In this document: positions 61,590 to 64,000 of the stretch, in pieces
Layout of the letters: each line of letters opens with the position of its first letter
Numbering within the stretch: position 1 is the stretch's first letter
NCBI GenBank assembly: GCA_963556145.1
Contig: OY744462.1
Span: 3,534,001 to 3,598,000, forward strand
Reading direction: 5' to 3'
DNA from: Hygrocybe punicea
Taxonomy: Eukaryota; Basidiomycota; Agaricomycetes; Agaricales; Hygrophoraceae
Length of the DNA stretch: 64,000 nt
Program-made: the position numbers and the translations under genes
Notes under the pieces: generated by a model
Told to the model about the DNA's origin: nothing
Database searches by the model: none
What the model saw: the letters and a program-made list of their open reading frames with translations, nothing else

Positions 61590-61911
61590 TGACACAACAT
61601 GACAACTTCCTTTTTCAATCAAATTCCACGTCATACAATTTATTTTTCTCATCCATTGGAGCGGTTTTTTATTTTTTATGACCTCAAGATAAATCCTATA
61701 TTCCTGACAATATTTGAGGACACAATTCCAAAAATCTAGTTTATTCATGATTTCTTCCAAAAATAACGGGTTAGGAATTCAGAATTTGGCTCTATAGTTG
61801 ATTTCAAACATTAATCAATTAATCAATCAATTAAATTATTTAATTACTGACGAACTGCCCTATATCCTGGACTGATAAGAACGATTCTTCCATTTATGGA
61901 AGAACTTGTAA
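61590..61911 (-). repeat. Internal second copy of the element F 5' end
   Basis: About 300 bp repeats the terminal 63110-63412 segment (TTTCAAACATTAATCAATTA, ACTGACGAACTGCC, CTTCCATTTATGGAAGAACT). It ends, on the minus strand, in TTACAAGTTCTTCCATAAAT, a mutated terminus. Confidence 0.75.
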
Positions 61912-62486
61912 TCATTGTATGATGTGTCGCCTTGTTATCTGGTAAAGATGCTTCCCCAATGCACCTATTGACATCACCTGGCTAGTACACACCATCTCAT
62001 TTGTTGTATATATATGCATGTCCTGATTTAATAAGAAAAAACCTTATTTACACAAATATAGCAAGTCTCAAAGGACATCTGACAAAGTCATAGTGTCCTT
62101 CTGGACAAGTCTCAAGGGAGGTCCGACAAAGTCCCAGTCTCGAGTCATCGAAGGGTCCAGTGAGACCATCCTCAAAACCACACATCCAGAGGGTGGAAGT
62201 GAATGATGCACAGACTGCACAATTACAACTCCCATGGCACAGATTGCCCCCTCTACTTATATTGGAGACTGAAGGCGGGCTGTGCACAGACTGCACAACC
62301 ACACCCTCCATGGCCCAGACAGCCATCCCCCTCCATTGATTTCAGAAGGGTGAAAGGGAATCATGCACAGACTGCACAATCACACCTTCCATGGCTCAGA
62401 TAGCCACCCTTGTATGCTACACAGCTAGGAAAACTAAGGAAACTAATGAAACTACATGTCAGTACTGACCTCTTGGCTGCAGGGGA

Positions 62487-63080
62487 TAGAGATCTTGTAT
62501 ATGGGGGGGCATGAGGAGGAGGAGGTCAGTACAACTCAACGGGACACATTGGACCACTTGTGGGGGTGTACTTACAGTTCATTTGGTCCCCCCCAACCAG
62601 TCCCCAAGCGGTGTGGTTGTCCGACTGCGGGGGGGTAGAGATCTGGTGTTTGGGGGGGGCAGGAGGAGGAGGGGGTCAGTGTGGTTGAATGGGAGACATC
62701 AGACAATGTCTGGGGGTGTACTTACAGTCCATTGGGTTCCCCCCATCCACTCCTCAAGTGGTGTGGTGGTCCAACTTTGGGGGGTAGAGATCTGGTGTAT
62801 GGGGGCAGGAGGAGGAGGCAGTCAGTGTGGTTGAACGGGAGGCATCGGACCACTTCTGGGGGTGTACTTACAGTCCAGTGTGTCCCTCCTAACAGATCCT
62901 ACAGTGGTTTTGCTGTCTGACTTCGGGGGGTAGAGATCTGGTTTGGGGGGGCATGAGGAGGAGGGGGTCAGTACAACTCAACAGGACACATCGGACCACT
63001 TGTGGGGCTGTACTTACAGTCCATTTGGTCCTACATGACTGCTCCTCACTCAGTTTTGTGGTGCACGATCCGCAGGTAGA
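62487..63080. repeat. 147-149-bp tandem repeat, four copies, in element F
   Basis: TAGAGATCTGG starts recur at about 62487, 62636, 62785, 62931 and 63077. Each unit includes a GGGGGTGTACTTACAGTCCA block. Confidence 0.85.
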
Positions 63081-63412
63081 GATTTGAGACTGGGGGAGTA
63101 CTGAGAAAGACTCTGTGACTGACCATGACATTTGCCTTTTTAGATCAAATTCTGCATCATACAAATTCTTTTTCTCATCCTTCAGCACGGTTTGTGATTT
63201 TTTACAACCTCAACATAAATCCTATATTCATGAAAATATTTGAGGACAAAATTTGAAAAAGCTAGTTTGTTCATGATTTTTCTCGAAATAAAACAGGGGG
63301 AAATGCAGAATTTGGCTCTATGGTTGATTTCAAACATTAATTAATTACTGACGAACTGCCATATATCCTGGACTCATAAGAACGAGTCTTCCATAAATGG
63401 AAGAACTCGTAA

Positions 63413-64000
63413 TTATCAGCCAGGAGAACTAGTTCTAGTATATAATAGTCGTTTGGAGATGACTATAGGAAAATTCAAGACAGACCCTCGTTACCTAGGC
63501 CCATATGAGGTTGTCAGACAAACAAGAAGAGGAACTTATGTCTTGATAGAATTAGATGGTGCTGTACATGCTGAGCATTATGCAGCATTTCGGATTTTGC
63601 CATACATTTATCGGACTGACCCTATCCTTTATGAGATAGCAGACCAGGAAGATGGAGCTGCTAAAGTAGAGGATTGCTCAGTAAATCAGTTAATACCTCT
63701 TAGATCAGGAGACATCACAGATATTATTCTTGCCATCAAGCCAGAATTTGCTGCACACATTGCATCATGCACAAAGAAATTTGAATATAGAAAATATCAA
63801 GTACCAACCACTGTCTGTCATATGTGGCTTTATGAAACAATGCCAATCAGTTCCATTACAGGTGTCATTACAGTTGGTTCAGTAAAAGTACCAGGAGAAG
63901 TCAATGACCCCTCAGGTCTTGGCAATGAAGACTTTGATGCAGGTTTAAAGTTGTCAAAATACGGTTATCCTATATATCATCTTCATCAGTTACCAGTACC
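63413..64000 (+). CDS. pol: Gypsy integrase C-terminus fused to an ASCH/PUA-like domain, runs off the window
   Basis: The codon split by element F (G at 60051 plus AT at 63413-63414) reopens the pol frame, which stays open to the edge. First comes the integrase C-terminal GPY/F-type module (YQPGELVLVYNSRLEMTIGK, TDPRYLGPYEVVRQTRRGTY, HAEHYAAFRILPYI). After a short acidic linker comes DIILAIKPEFAAHIASCTKK-FEYRKY, MWLYETMPISSITGVITVGS and GYPIYHLHQL. This follows the ASCH layout: a leading strand with IKP, an E-x-R after the first helix, then a strand with a P-I-x-x-I-x-G turn. ASCH/PUA-like folds bind RNA or modified nucleic acid. The domain call is by eye, moderately strong. No stop is seen. 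Confidence 0.75.

Larger units (their letters stand above)
60053..63412 (-). mobile_element. Element F: 3.4-kb terminal-hairpin insertion in the integrase
   Basis: The left (3') end is CTTGTTTAGTGGGCC with hairpin GCCAGTGCTTTGCATGGC. The right (5') end is, on the minus strand, TTACGAGTTCTTCCATTTAT. The protein-coding host gives base-level borders: removing 60053-63412 restores ...LQKCDYQPGELVLVYN, so there is no target duplication and the junction is A|T. Inside are a minisatellite related to that of E (about 60690-61520), a second 5' terminus (61590-61911), short GTGCACAGACTGCACAA repeats (62200-62400) and a 147-bp tandem array (62487-63080). No transposase is encoded. Confidence 0.85.

Overview
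The window is a TE-packed stretch of a filamentous basidiomycete genome, most likely Agaricomycetes. Introns are about 45-60 nt with GTATGT/GTAAGT-type donors, PEX6 sits head to head with GAR1, and several multi-copy genes are of a kind I associate with mushrooms. The species cannot be named from sequence alone. Five intact-looking loci are identifiable: a spliced nuclear-type protein (5558-7481, minus), an ATP-grasp-like protein (8406-10228, plus), a divergent pair called X1/Y1 here (10316-12363 minus, 13101-14302 plus), PEX6 (46528-50503, minus) and GAR1 (50554-51380, plus). A second copy of the X/Y pair lies at 16.3-22.7 kb: Y2 is intact, X2 is wrecked by insertions. Exon models were spliced by hand from GT-AG borders and reading frame.

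Layout. 1-2467: 5' end of a Ty3/gypsy element (LTR, gag, start of pol, minus strand) inserted into a Helitron-type DUF6570 gene (to 4469). 5.5-14.3 kb: host-like genes. 14.4-30.2 kb: duplicated X2/Y2 unit, a broken gene Z, foldback elements, tandem repeats and four copies (A-D) of one terminal-hairpin element family. 32.3-43.7 kb: a nest in which a Pif1/Helitron helicase fragment is split by a hAT transposon (8-bp target duplication); an intron of the hAT transposase is split by an LTR-type insertion (5-bp duplication); that insertion is split by hairpin-ended element E, which itself holds a small hAT-like element and a large minisatellite. 43.1-45.9 kb: LINE endonuclease relic and non-autonomous hAT/foldback elements. 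46.5-51.4 kb: PEX6-GAR1. 51.5-64 kb: a hAT-like element with a PHD-like finger gene, then a Ty3/gypsy pol whose integrase is split by element F (60053-63412).

Most notable. (1) A family of at least six complete insertions (A-F) plus four 5'-end relics begins TTACGAG... with a terminal hairpin whose inner stem changes on both arms between copies, and ends with a second hairpin 12 nt before ...CTAAACAAG. They make no target duplication and go in just before a T. They look like Helitron/Helentron relatives with asymmetric inverted repeats, captured gene pieces and minisatellites. (2) The gypsy pol reading frame resumes exactly after element F and runs from the integrase C-terminus into an ASCH/PUA-like domain, an unusual fusion. 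(3) Every premature stop I could read in decayed ORFs is TGA, as expected from C-to-T decay of CGA codons.
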